The notes beneath the pieces are model-generated. The model was not told the origin of the DNA. It worked only from the letters and a program-made list of their open reading frames with translations, and made no database searches. A program made the translations under genes and the position numbers. Source: Rhodococcus koreensis (GTDB taxonomy: Bacteria; Actinomycetota; Actinomycetes; Mycobacteriales; Mycobacteriaceae). From it: a stretch of 64,000 bases of DNA. The stretch is from positions 4,402,001 to 4,466,000 of the forward strand of contig NZ_FNSV01000005.1 of assembly GCF_900105905.1 (NCBI RefSeq), read 5' to 3'. Shown in pieces: positions 1-7,945 of the stretch (positions are counted from its first letter, which is position 1; every line of letters starts with the position of its first letter).

Positions 1-193
1 GGTCCCCGACAGTCCGGCCCGGGTGGTCGAAGCGCCTGTTCGGCACCCGCTCGGGGCCCTACTCACAAGCAGAAATCCGGACCTGACCGGATTGCGTAAC
101 ACGTTCGCAACGCATCGGCATCACCGTTGAAACGGCCCGCGGCCATCGTGAATTTCCGCACCTGGTTTCGTCCGGGTGTGTGAGGAGAATGTC
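1..193. other. Leader region upstream of amt
   Basis: No gene is recognised here. It holds a perfect 7-bp hairpin (AATCCGG, six-base loop, CCGGATT) at 74-93, which could be the terminator of a gene outside the window, followed by the GlnR-like box at 96-133 and the amt ribosome binding site. Confidence 0.5.
96..133 (+). promoter_or_regulatory. GlnR-type nitrogen regulator box
   Basis: Four pentamers lie exactly 11 bp apart: GTAAC (96-100), GCAAC (107-111), GCATC (118-122) and GAAAC (129-133). This matches the actinobacterial GlnR arrangement gTnAC-n6-GaAAC repeated twice. It ends about 60 bp before the ammonium transporter start, where GlnR activates amt in related bacteria. The binding itself is inferred. 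Confidence 0.65.
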
Positions 194-1540
194 GTGCCTG
201 CAATCGACGCCGGAGCAACCGCCTGGCTTCTGATCAGTACCGCGCTGGTCCTGCTGATGACCCCGGGGCTCGCCCTGTTCTACGGCGGGATGGTCCGCTC
301 CACCGGCGTACTGAACATGATCATGATGAGCTTCGTGTCGATCGCACTCGTCACGGTCGCCTGGCTGGTGGCCGGGTACTCCCTCATCTTCGGCGACGAC
401 ATCGGCGGCGGACTGATCGGCGGGCTCGAGCACCTGGGGATGGCGGGCATCGACCCGACCACCGTCCACGGGCAGGTCCCCGAGATCCTGTTCGCCACGT
501 TCCAGCTGACATTCGCGATCATCACCGCCGCGCTGATCAGCGGTGCGATCGCCGACCGGGCCAAGTTCTCGGCCTGGATGATCTTCGTGCCCGTCTGGGC
601 CCTCGTCGTCTACGCGCCCGTCGCGCACTGGGTGTGGAACCCGCAGGGCTGGATCGCGCAGTTCGGCGCCCTTGACTACGCGGGCGGACTGGTCGTCGAG
701 ATCGTGTCCGGCGCGTCGGGCCTGGCGTTGGCCCTGGTCCTGGGCCCGCGGCTCGGATTCAAGTCCGAGTCGATGCGGCCCCACAACCTTCCGCTGGTGC
801 TGCTCGGTGTCGGCCTGCTCTGGTTCGGCTGGTTCGGTTTCAACGCGGGTTCCGCTCTCGCCGCCGACGGCACGGCCGCCGCGATCTTCCTGAACACCCT
901 CGTCGCCGGGTGCACCGGCCTGCTCGGCTGGCTCCTCGTCGAGCAGAAGCGCGACGGTCACCCCACGACGTTCGGTGCGGCGTCCGGCGTCGTCGCCGGG
1001 CTGGTCGCGATCACCCCGTCCTGCGGCACGGTGAGCATGGTCGGCGCGGTGATCGTCGGCGCAGTGGCCGGTGTGGTCTGCTCGTTCGCCGTCGGCTGGA
1101 AGTTCCGCCTCGGATACGACGACTCGCTCGACGTCGTCGGTGTCCACCTGATGGGCGGCATCGTCGGCACGATCCTGATCGGACTGCTGGCCACCGAGGT
1201 GATGACGGGCGGAGCCGAAGGCCTCCTGTACGGGGGCGGGTTCGCGCAACTCGGCAAGCAGGTGCTGGCCGTGGTGGTCGTCGCCCTGTACGCGTTCGGT
1301 GTGACATACGGGCTGGGCAAGCTGATCGACCGGATCTTCGGGTTCCGGGTGAGCGCCGAGGACGAGTCCTCCGGCATCGACCTCGCGCTGCACGCCGAAT
1401 CGGCGTACGAACACGGTGTGCTCGGCCACGGACCCCTCGGCGGCGGCCAGGGCAACAGCGTCTTTCCGTGGATGCACGAGGCCGAACGCAGGCGGCAACT
1501 CGACGCGGAACGGAAGCAGGACCGAGACGACACGGAGTAG
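194..1540 (+). CDS. amt: Ammonium transporter, Amt family
   Basis: Polytopic inner-membrane channel for ammonium/ammonia. The 448-residue product has about eleven hydrophobic segments and the family's twin pore histidines, one in VAHWVWNP (about residue 145) and one in VHLMGG (about residue 317). The C-terminal tail is hydrophilic and rich in Glu, Arg and Gln. The GTG at 194 is preferred over the GTG at 176 because a GAGGAG ribosome binding site lies directly between them. A GlnR-like box upstream suggests induction under nitrogen limitation. No glnB follows; the next gene is convergent. The stop codon lies inside the first copy of a 25-bp direct repeat. Confidence 0.95.
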   Translation: MPAIDAGATAWLLISTALVLLMTPGLALFYGGMVRSTGVLNMIMMSFVSIALVTVAWLVAGYSLIFGDDIGGGLIGGLEHLGMAGIDPTTVHGQVPEILFATFQLTFAIITAALISGAIADRAKFSAWMIFVPVWALVVYAPVAHWVWNPQGWIAQFGALDYAGGLVVEIVSGASGLALALVLGPRLGFKSESMRPHNLPLVLLGVGLLWFGWFGFNAGSALAADGTAAAIFLNTLVAGCTGLLGWLLVEQKRDGHPTTFGAASGVVAGLVAITPSCGTVSMVGAVIVGAVAGVVCSFAVGWKFRLGYDDSLDVVGVHLMGGIVGTILIGLLATEVMTGGAEGLLYGGGFAQLGKQVLAVVVVALYAFGVTYGLGKLIDRIFGFRVSAEDESSGIDLALHAESAYEHGVLGHGPLGGGQGNSVFPWMHEAERRRQLDAERKQDRDDTE

Positions 1541-1580
1541 CGGCGGCTACTTTTTGACGACACGGAGTAGCGGCGGCTAC
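1526..1580. repeat. Tandem 25-bp direct repeat between convergent genes
   Basis: Identical 25-bp units lie at 1526-1550 and 1556-1580, separated by TTTTT, so the duplicated unit is 30 bp. The first copy contains the amt stop codon (TAG). The second contains the TAG stop of the facing HhH-GPD gene. It appears to be a recent tandem duplication across the convergent junction. Confidence 0.9.
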
Positions 1581-2170
1581 ATCTTCTTCGCTGCCGCCGC
1601 CTTCTTCGCGTCTGCCTTCGCGGCCTTCTTGAACTCGCGGACCTCGTGGAGACTCTTGTCGTCGACGACGTCCGCGATCGAACGCCGGGACCCCTCGGTG
1701 CCGTAGTCGCCTGCTGCTTCGCGCCAGCCCTTCGGCTCGACTCCGATCTGCTTGCCGAGCAGCGCCAGGAAGATGCGGGCCTTCTGGTCGCCGTACCCCG
1801 GGAGCGCCTTCAACCGTTTCAGCACTTCTTTGCCGTCGGGGTCGCCGCTCGTCCACAGCGCCTCGACGCTGCCGTCGTAGTTCTCGACGAGGAACGCGCA
1901 CAACGACTGGATGCGGGTGGCCATCGATCCGGGGAACCGGTGGACGGCGGGGGTCTGTGAGCAGACGGCCGCGAACGCTTCCGGATCCATCTCCGCGATG
2001 CGGTGCACTTCGAGGCCGCCGATCCGGTCGTCGAGTTTCTTGGGGCCCGCGAACGCCGTCTCCATCGGAACCTGCTGATCGAGCAGCATCCCGATGAGCA
2101 ACGCCAGCGGATCACTCGCGAGGAGTGCGTCGGCGTCCGGATCCCCTACCAGGTTCAGCGTGCGTGCCAT
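1577..2170 (-). CDS. HhH-GPD superfamily base-excision repair protein
   Basis: Predicted DNA-repair protein of the helix-hairpin-helix/Gly-Pro-Asp glycosylase superfamily, 197 residues. The N-terminal half has the family helix LIGMLLDQQVPMETAF (about residues 25-40), and the hairpin LPGYGDQKARIFLALLG is near residue 125. No cysteine cluster for a 4Fe-4S centre is present, so it belongs to the short Fe-S-free group common in actinobacteria. The C-terminus is a Lys/Ala-rich tail (KKAAAAKKM) that may bind DNA. Substrate base is unknown. It converges on amt and stands alone. Confidence 0.85.
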   Translation of the reverse strand: MARTLNLVGDPDADALLASDPLALLIGMLLDQQVPMETAFAGPKKLDDRIGGLEVHRIAEMDPEAFAAVCSQTPAVHRFPGSMATRIQSLCAFLVENYDGSVEALWTSGDPDGKEVLKRLKALPGYGDQKARIFLALLGKQIGVEPKGWREAAGDYGTEGSRRSIADVVDDKSLHEVREFKKAAKADAKKAAAAKKM

Positions 2171-2248
2171 GGTTCGATCCTGCCATCCCGCGGTGGGGCG
2201 GGTGCGCCCTTCACCGCGACGCGCGGTTTATTCACAGAGTTATCCACA

Positions 2249-3493
2249 TCACTGCATTACCGGTGCGTAACCCAGCATCGAGGCGACGCCGGCGACGAGT
2301 CCGTCACGCCAGTGCAGCGCGTCGTGACCCCCGCAGAACTCGCGGTAGCGCACGTCGTGGCCGGCGCCGGCCAGCAGGTCGCGGACTTCGCGGTTGGGTT
2401 CGACGAGCATCCATTCGAGTGTCCCGACCTCCAGGCTGAACCGACTGCGCGACGGGGCGACGGCGCGGATACGGTCCTGGAACGGGACTCCCGGCCCCGA
2501 TCCGGGCCACCAGAACGACCCGGACAGGCTGACGGCGCACCCGAACACGTGCGGCACCGCCAGCGCGAGGTGGCAGGCCGTCAATCCGCCCAGGCTGCAG
2601 CCGGCCACGATCGTCGACGCCGGGTCGTCGGTGACGGCCCGGTCCCGCCGCAGCCACGGGAGCAGTTCGCCGGTGAGACCCACGGCGAACGCGGGGCTGC
2701 AGCCCAATTCCTCGGATCGCAGTCCGGGTCCGACGCTGTCGACCATCACGACGAGCGGAACCCGGTGACCGGCAGGTCCGAGCGCGTCGACGGCACCCGC
2801 GATCGGCAGGTCGACCGCCCACGTCCGGCCGTCGAGCAGCACCACCACCGGACGAGATCCGGCGGCGAGTCCGGGCGGTTCGTAGACCCACACCGACCGT
2901 GGTGTGCCCGACAGCGTGAACTTCGTCTCGTGGAGTTCGCCGCGACCGGGCCGGTCCGTCCACCAGCGCTGCGCGGGCGCCGCGGGCATCACCGCCTCGG
3001 AGCAGTCGCCGGCCTGCACCGCTCGGGTGGGCAGCGGGTTGAACGGGTCGGGTCGTGCGCCGGCGAGTATGTTCCGCCACCACTGCCAGCCCGGGGTGCC
3101 GTCGCCGGGACGGGTCAGCGGTTCCGTCCGGGGAATGAAACGGTAGGCGCCACGCCAGTTCTCGGGCACCTCGATCGACAGCGACCACAGGTCGGTGCCG
3201 GGGAGCCGCGACAGCGCGGCCCGTTCCGGCCGGGATCGGTCGGTGATTCCGTTGGCGTCGAGGTAGACGTGCCGCGTGTGTGACACGCGTTCGTCGCCCT
3301 CGGGGTCCCGCCAGCAGAACGTCGCGATCACGCAGCCGCGGTCGGCCCCGTCGCGTTCGACGAGGGGGCTGCCCGCTGCGGCGAGGCGGTCCCAGAACGC
3401 GGGGACGTCGTCGGGTGCCAGGTCGTCGATCGCCCGCGTGCGCGCGACGCGGCGCTCCGGTCCGGGCACCCGTTTCAGCATCCACTTCCCCAT
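2249..3493 (-). CDS. Enterochelin/ferric-siderophore esterase (Fes family)
   Basis: Cytoplasmic alpha/beta hydrolase predicted to hydrolyse imported ferric siderophore esters and so release iron. The 414-residue protein has an N-terminal Fes-like beta domain (about residues 40-180, with TRHVYLDANGITD) and a C-terminal esterase-D fold. The nucleophile lies in AGCSLGG and a likely catalytic His in CGGHDALHW. The start at 3493 is only seven bases from the iron box at 3500-3518. A leaderless transcript or an inner start at Met5 (3481) is therefore possible. It diverges from a siderophore-binding lipoprotein, which supports the role. Confidence 0.87.
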   Translation of the reverse strand: MGKWMLKRVPGPERRVARTRAIDDLAPDDVPAFWDRLAAAGSPLVERDGADRGCVIATFCWRDPEGDERVSHTRHVYLDANGITDRSRPERAALSRLPGTDLWSLSIEVPENWRGAYRFIPRTEPLTRPGDGTPGWQWWRNILAGARPDPFNPLPTRAVQAGDCSEAVMPAAPAQRWWTDRPGRGELHETKFTLSGTPRSVWVYEPPGLAAGSRPVVVLLDGRTWAVDLPIAGAVDALGPAGHRVPLVVMVDSVGPGLRSEELGCSPAFAVGLTGELLPWLRRDRAVTDDPASTIVAGCSLGGLTACHLALAVPHVFGCAVSLSGSFWWPGSGPGVPFQDRIRAVAPSRSRFSLEVGTLEWMLVEPNREVRDLLAGAGHDVRYREFCGGHDALHWRDGLVAGVASMLGYAPVMQ

Positions 3494-3499
3494 TCGAAC

Positions 3500-3518
3500 G
3501 TAGGTAACGCTAGCCTAA
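3500..3518. promoter_or_regulatory. IdeR/DmdR iron box
   Basis: The 19-bp segment GTAGGTAACGCTAGCCTAA matches the actinobacterial iron box TTAGGTTAGGCTAACCTAA at 15 of 19 positions by my count. It lies between the divergent siderophore esterase and siderophore-binding protein genes and could repress both when iron is sufficient. Confidence 0.75.
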
Positions 3519-3554
3519 GTCACATTCCTTACCCGTGCGAAAGAGAGTCCCCCC

Positions 3555-4565
3555 GTGAAACTTCGTCGCTCACTGGCAGCCCTCGCTGTCCTCGCCGCCG
3601 GGATCGGCGCGGCCGCGTGCTCGTCCGATCCCGCTACCGAGTCCGCGACCACCGGCAACCCCGCAGCGTCCGACCAGAGCTGGCCGCGCACCGTCACGGA
3701 CGAGACGGGCAGCGTCACGATCGAACACAAGCCCGAGCGGATCGTGTCGACCAGCGTCACACTCACCGGCTCGCTGCTCGCCCTCGACGCACCCCTCATC
3801 GGCACCGGCGCGCAGCGACCGAGCGACGTGACCGACGAGAACGGCCTTTTCACGCAGTGGGCGGACATCGCCGCCGAACGTGGCGTCAACACGCTCTACC
3901 AGGGCGAACCCAACGTCGAGGAGATCACCGCCGCCGATCCGGACCTCATCTTCGTGTCCGCCACGGGCGGCGACTCGGCAGTCGATCAGGTGGACACGCT
4001 GAGGCAGATCGCGCCCGTCGTGGTACTGCGGTACGACGACAAGTCGTGGCAGGACCTCAGCGGTCGGATCGCGGCGGCCATCGGGGCCGAGGAGCAGGCC
4101 GAAGCCCTCGTCGCGAAGTTCGACCGGCAACTCGACGACGCCAAGTCGGCACTCGGCGACAAGGTCGCCGCCGCGAACCCGGTGAACGTGCCCGCCTACA
4201 ACTCGCCCGAGGAGTCGCGGATGTTCACCGCCGAATCGGCGCAGGGCATTCTGCTGGAACGCCTCGGATTCTCGCTCGCCGAGCTGCCCGCCGACATCAG
4301 CGCAGCCGACAAGGGCATCATGTCCGGCCGCAAGGACGTCGTGCCGGTCGGGCAGGAGAACCTGCCGCGGGCCGTGCCCGGCAACACCACGTTCATCGTG
4401 ATCGGTGACGCGGCGGACGCCGAGCGGTTCCTCGCCGATCCGACGTTGCAGCAGACCCCGTCCGTGGAGAAGAAGCAGGTGATCGGTCTCGGGAAGGACA
4501 GCTTCCGGCTCGACTACTACAGCGCCACCAACCTGATCGACCGGGTCACGAACGCAGTGCGATAG
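3555..4565 (+). CDS. Iron-siderophore ABC transporter substrate-binding lipoprotein
   Basis: Surface lipoprotein that captures a ferric siderophore for an ABC importer. The 336-residue product has a lipoprotein signal peptide with lipobox cysteine at residue 22 (GAAAC), then a FepB/FhuD-type periplasmic-binding fold (about residues 50-310, with the typical opening PERIVSTSVTLTGSLLALD). GTG at 3555 follows an AAAGAGAG ribosome binding site. The permease and ATPase partners are not adjacent. It shares the iron box with the divergent esterase gene, so iron repression is expected. The exact siderophore cannot be told. Confidence 0.9.
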   Translation: MKLRRSLAALAVLAAGIGAAACSSDPATESATTGNPAASDQSWPRTVTDETGSVTIEHKPERIVSTSVTLTGSLLALDAPLIGTGAQRPSDVTDENGLFTQWADIAAERGVNTLYQGEPNVEEITAADPDLIFVSATGGDSAVDQVDTLRQIAPVVVLRYDDKSWQDLSGRIAAAIGAEEQAEALVAKFDRQLDDAKSALGDKVAAANPVNVPAYNSPEESRMFTAESAQGILLERLGFSLAELPADISAADKGIMSGRKDVVPVGQENLPRAVPGNTTFIVIGDAADAERFLADPTLQQTPSVEKKQVIGLGKDSFRLDYYSATNLIDRVTNAVR

Positions 4566-4651
4566 CGCTCGGTCCGTGTCGGCGCGGCCCGTACCGGGTA
4601 CCTCTACGTCAAGGGACTCCGGTCCATACACACGACACCGAAGGACATCCG

Positions 4652-5479
4652 ATGGCCCAGGACGGAACGAATCGAGCCAGCGGGATGAGCCGTGCCGTGG
4701 ACAGGGCAACCGACAGCACCACTTTCGAACGGGTCGCGCGGGCGGGCCACGTGATGAGCGGCTTCGTGCACCTGCTGATCGCGTACATCATCGTTCAGCT
4801 GGCGTTCGGCAGCGGCGGCAACGCCGATCAGTCCGGGGCCCTCGGCACGCTGGCCGCCGAGCCCGGCGGCCGGTTCGCGCTGTGGGTGGCGATGGTCGCG
4901 TTCATCGCGATGGCGCTGTGGCGGCTCGCCGAGACCGTTCTCGGCCCGCACGCCACCGAGAAGTCCGACGACGACACGTCGCTGCTCGACCGTGCGAAGG
5001 CGTTCGGTCTGGCCGTCGTCTACTTCGCGTTCGCCTTCTCGGCCTACCAGTTCGCGAGTGGCGGCGGGAAATCGAGCGGACAGCAGAACGCCGGAATGAG
5101 TGCACGCCTCATGGAGTCCGGGGGCGGCAAGTTCCTGCTCGTGGTGGTGGGTCTCGTCGCCATCGCGATCGGCGGGTACCACGTCTACAAGGGCGCGTCG
5201 AAGAACTTCCTGGACGACCTGAAGGGCACCCCGTCGAAACTCGTCGAGCCCCTCGGAGTGGTCGGCTACGTGGCCAAGGGCCTCGTCATCGCGGGCGCGG
5301 GCCTGCTGGTGATCGTGGCGGTCTTCAACTCCGACCCGTCCAAGGCCACCGGCCTCGACGGCGCGGTGAAAACCCTCGGCTCGGCGCCGTTCGGGCAGTT
5401 CCTGCTGGTCCTCGCCGCGCTGGGCATCGCCGCGTACGGGCTGTATAGCTTCGTGATGGCGCGCTACGCCAGGATGTAG
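4652..5479 (+). CDS. DUF1206 membrane protein
   Basis: Integral membrane protein of 275 residues with three related two-helix repeats, each beginning with a motif like FERVARAGHVMSGFVHLLIA (about residues 25-45); the other two lie near residues 110 and 200. This triple repeat is the signature of DUF1206. Six transmembrane helices are expected. Function is unknown. It follows the binding-protein gene in the same direction after 86 bp, and a strong bidirectional hairpin closes the unit at 5484-5524. Confidence 0.85.
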   Translation: MAQDGTNRASGMSRAVDRATDSTTFERVARAGHVMSGFVHLLIAYIIVQLAFGSGGNADQSGALGTLAAEPGGRFALWVAMVAFIAMALWRLAETVLGPHATEKSDDDTSLLDRAKAFGLAVVYFAFAFSAYQFASGGGKSSGQQNAGMSARLMESGGGKFLLVVVGLVAIAIGGYHVYKGASKNFLDDLKGTPSKLVEPLGVVGYVAKGLVIAGAGLLVIVAVFNSDPSKATGLDGAVKTLGSAPFGQFLLVLAALGIAAYGLYSFVMARYARM

Positions 5480-5483
5480 AGAC

Positions 5484-5524
5484 ACCTCCGGCCGCGCACC
5501 CGAGACAGGTGAGCGGCCGGAGGT
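5484..5524. terminator. Bidirectional hairpin terminator
   Basis: A perfect 12-bp stem (ACCTCCGGCCGC at 5484-5495, GCGGCCGGAGGT at 5513-5524) lies between the convergent DUF1206 and aminotransferase genes. There is no U-tract, as is common in actinobacteria. Confidence 0.7.
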
Positions 5525-5530
5525 CTGCTG

Positions 5531-6829
5531 CTAGGACTTCGGCAGGTCCAGGCGTGATTCGGTGGCCGCGAGCAGCACGCACGTCGCGACGCCGTTCATC
5601 GACTTGTCCAGATCCTCCATCGAGGGGAAGCTCGGCGCGAGCCGGATGTTCTTGTCTTCCGGGTCGATTCCGTACGGGAACGCCGATCCCGCGGCGGTGA
5701 GCGCGATCCCCGCGTCCTTCGCCAGGGCGATGACGCGCTTCGCGGTGCCCTCGACGACGTCCAGGCTGATGAAGTATCCGCCCTTCGGCTCCGTCCACGA
5801 CGCCACCTTCGACGCCCCGAGACGGTCCTCGAGGATCTTCAGGACGAGCGCGAACTTCGGCGCCAGGATCTCGCGGTGCTTCTCCATGTGGGCGCGAACC
5901 CCGTCGGCGTCACCGAAGAACCGCAGGTGCCGCAGCTGGTTCAGCTTGTCCGGGCCGATGCTCTTCTTGCCGAGGAACTTCTGGTACCAGGCCAGGTTCG
6001 CGGTCGAGGAACCGAAGAAGCTGACGCCCGCACCGGCGAACGTGATCTTCGACGTCGACGCGAACACGAGCGGCCGGTTGGGGTGACCCGCCTCCGCTGC
6101 CATCCCGAGGATGTCCAGCGACGGCGCCGTCTCGCCGACCAGCGGATGCACCGCGTAGGCGTTGTCCCAGAACAGCCGGAAGTCGGGGGCGGCGGCCGGC
6201 ATCGACGCCAGCGCGCGCGTGACCTCTTCCGAGTACACCGCGCCCGTGGGGTTGGAGTAGTTGGGAACGGCCCACAGACCCTTGATCTGCGGATCGTTCG
6301 CGACGAGTTCGGCGATGACGCCGACGTCGGGGCCGTCCGGGCGCATCGGCACCGGGATCATCTCGATGCCGTAGGTCTCGGTGATCCCGAAGTGCCGGTC
6401 GTAGCCGGGTGCCGGGCACAGGAACTTGACCTTCTCCTCCTGCGACCACGGGCGCGGGGAGTCGGGGGTGCCGTGCAGCAGAGCGAACACGACGTTGTCG
6501 TGCATGATCTCGAGGCTGGCGTTGTTGCCGGCGAGCAGGTTCTCGACGGGGATGCCGAGCAGTTCACCGAAGATCGCGCGCAGTTCCGGCAGACCGGTGA
6601 GCCCGCCGTAGTTGCGGGTGTCGGTGCCGTTGCCGTCGCGGAAGTCGCCGTCACCGGGCAGCGCCAGCAGCGCCGCCGACAGATCCAGTTGCTCGGGCGA
6701 AGGCTTGCCGCGGGTGAGGTCGAGCGTGAGCTTCTCCGTCTTCAGCTGCGCGTAGCTCGCAGTCTGGCGCTCATGCTCCGAAAGTAGTTCCTCATGGCTC
6801 ATCAACCCGATCTGGGTCTGGTTGGTCAT
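5531..6829 (-). CDS. Aspartate aminotransferase (Rv3722c family)
   Basis: Cytoplasmic PLP-dependent fold-type I aminotransferase. The 432-residue sequence closely resembles my memory of M. tuberculosis Rv3722c along its whole length, including LALDLTRGKPS-like and GTDTRNYGG stretches near the N-terminus, the cofactor-contacting DNAYAVH, and the PLP lysine in STSKITFAG. Rv3722c is the main aspartate aminotransferase of that organism, making aspartate from oxaloacetate and glutamate. The SRP RNA gene lies just upstream on the same strand, as it does next to Rv3722c in mycobacteria. Confidence 0.92.
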   Translation of the reverse strand: MTNQTQIGLMSHEELLSEHERQTASYAQLKTEKLTLDLTRGKPSPEQLDLSAALLALPGDGDFRDGNGTDTRNYGGLTGLPELRAIFGELLGIPVENLLAGNNASLEIMHDNVVFALLHGTPDSPRPWSQEEKVKFLCPAPGYDRHFGITETYGIEMIPVPMRPDGPDVGVIAELVANDPQIKGLWAVPNYSNPTGAVYSEEVTRALASMPAAAPDFRLFWDNAYAVHPLVGETAPSLDILGMAAEAGHPNRPLVFASTSKITFAGAGVSFFGSSTANLAWYQKFLGKKSIGPDKLNQLRHLRFFGDADGVRAHMEKHREILAPKFALVLKILEDRLGASKVASWTEPKGGYFISLDVVEGTAKRVIALAKDAGIALTAAGSAFPYGIDPEDKNIRLAPSFPSMEDLDKSMNGVATCVLLAATESRLDLPKS

Positions 6830-6875
6830 CAGGAGCGGCCTCTCACCGACATCGGGGGTCGGGTATGCGAAAGAT

Positions 6876-6966
6876 AGGGGACCCCGCGCACCCGGCAGAG
6901 CCCGTTGACCCTTGCTGCCTTCCGGCCCTGGGGGAGTTCACAGGATGCGCGCCGCGCGGGATCCAC
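6876..6966 (-). ncRNA. ffs: Small signal recognition particle RNA (4.5S type)
   Basis: The minus strand contains the conserved SRP domain IV core, CAGGGCCGGAAGGCAGCAAG, with its GGAA tetraloop. The 5' segment GGATCCCGCGC (6953-6963) pairs with GCGCGGGGTCC (6879-6889), giving the closing stem of a bacterial short SRP RNA. It forms the RNA scaffold for Ffh in co-translational membrane targeting. Ends are set from the stem and are approximate. Confidence 0.93.
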
Positions 6967-7092
6967 CACAGAGTGTAGACGGCCCCGAGCCGCTACCGGG
7001 ATCCACCCCGGCCCGCGCCCGACGCCGCACGTCAGACCACGTCCAGTGCTACGGTCGCCCCCGCATTCGGCCACCGTCGGCAAAGGATCGGG

Positions 7093-7587
7093 ATGAAACT
7101 CAGAAGGACAGCACACGCAGCGGCCCTCGCCGTCGTCGTCGCAGCACTGTCGGCGTGCGGCGGGAGCAGCGAAGACGCAGCCACGTCCGATGCGGTCAGC
7201 TGGGACGCGGCCGAGCCGTGCTCGCTCGCGGACGACGCGACGCTCGCACCGCTCCTGACGGCAGGCGCCGGCGAGGGCACCGCCACCGACAGTCCGGAAC
7301 GTCGCGCGTGCACGTGGGGCAAACCGGAGGCGCTGAACACTGTGACCGTCACCACCACGAGCGCGCCGGAACCGGTCGACGCCCTGCGCACGATCGACGT
7401 CGGCGGACTCGAGGGCCGGGCGCTCGCCGAGAGCAAGTACCAGTGCATCCTCGAGGTCACCACCGACGCGGGCACGCTGTCGATCGAGTCGAAATTCGGC
7501 CTGGACGCGACCGCGAACCCGGACACGTCCTGCGACCGGTCCGTGCCCCTCGCCGAGCACGCCCTCAGCCAGCTGAAGTGGGCGTAG
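7093..7587 (+). CDS. DUF3558-like lipoprotein
   Basis: Predicted secreted lipoprotein of 164 residues. The signal peptide ends in the lipobox LSAC (Cys21). The mature part has about four further cysteines spaced as in the DUF3558 group of actinobacterial lipoproteins (AEPCSLAD, RRACTWG, YQCILEV, TSCDRS), probably forming two disulfides. Function is unknown. It stands between the SRP RNA and tRNA-Ser. Confidence 0.75.
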   Translation: MKLRRTAHAAALAVVVAALSACGGSSEDAATSDAVSWDAAEPCSLADDATLAPLLTAGAGEGTATDSPERRACTWGKPEALNTVTVTTTSAPEPVDALRTIDVGGLEGRALAESKYQCILEVTTDAGTLSIESKFGLDATANPDTSCDRSVPLAEHALSQLKWA

Positions 7588-7646
7588 AACCGGCAGCCAC
7601 CTGGTCGTTTAACGGTGAGCCGTCGTCGTTGGGTATGCTCCTCCAC

Positions 7647-7734
7647 GGAGGATTCGCCTAGTGGCCTATGGCGCTCGCCTGGAACGCGGGTTGGGTTAAC
7701 GCCCTCAGGGGTTCAAATCCCCTATCCTCCGCCA
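7647..7734 (+). tRNA. tRNA-Ser(GGA)
   Basis: An 88-nt class II tRNA with acceptor stem GGAGGAT/ATCCTCC, discriminator G and encoded CCA. The anticodon loop CTGGAAC gives anticodon GGA. The long variable arm and the T-arm GGGGTTCAAATCCCC are present. An intrinsic terminator follows. Confidence 0.95.
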
Positions 7735-7738
7735 CAGG

Positions 7739-7780
7739 AACCCCTGTGAACCGCTGAAACGTGGTTCGCAGGGGTTTCTT
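7739..7780 (+). terminator. Intrinsic terminator after tRNA-Ser
   Basis: The arm AACCCCTGTGAACC (7739-7752) pairs with GGTTCGCAGGGGTTT (7763-7777) with one interior mismatch and is followed by T-rich sequence (TTTCTT). It lies four bases after the tRNA CCA. Confidence 0.8.
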
Positions 7781-7945
7781 GCATCTCCGGGCAAACCAGG
7801 CGGCGCCGCCCTCGGACCGCCGTTTGCAGACCCGTCCGCGCCGACAATCCCAGGCCACGACAGGCACAACCCGTTATCTCCCTGTTATCGTCTCCGGTGC
7901 AGCGTTCGCTGTGCAGTGTCTGTTACGAGATAAAAGGACATTCGG

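Noticed and set aside
59..1498. Long minus-strand open frame of about 479 codons over the amt gene
   Set aside because: It is antisense to a clear Amt protein, rich in Arg, Asp, Gly and His with no domain, and arises from GC-rich third-position bias.
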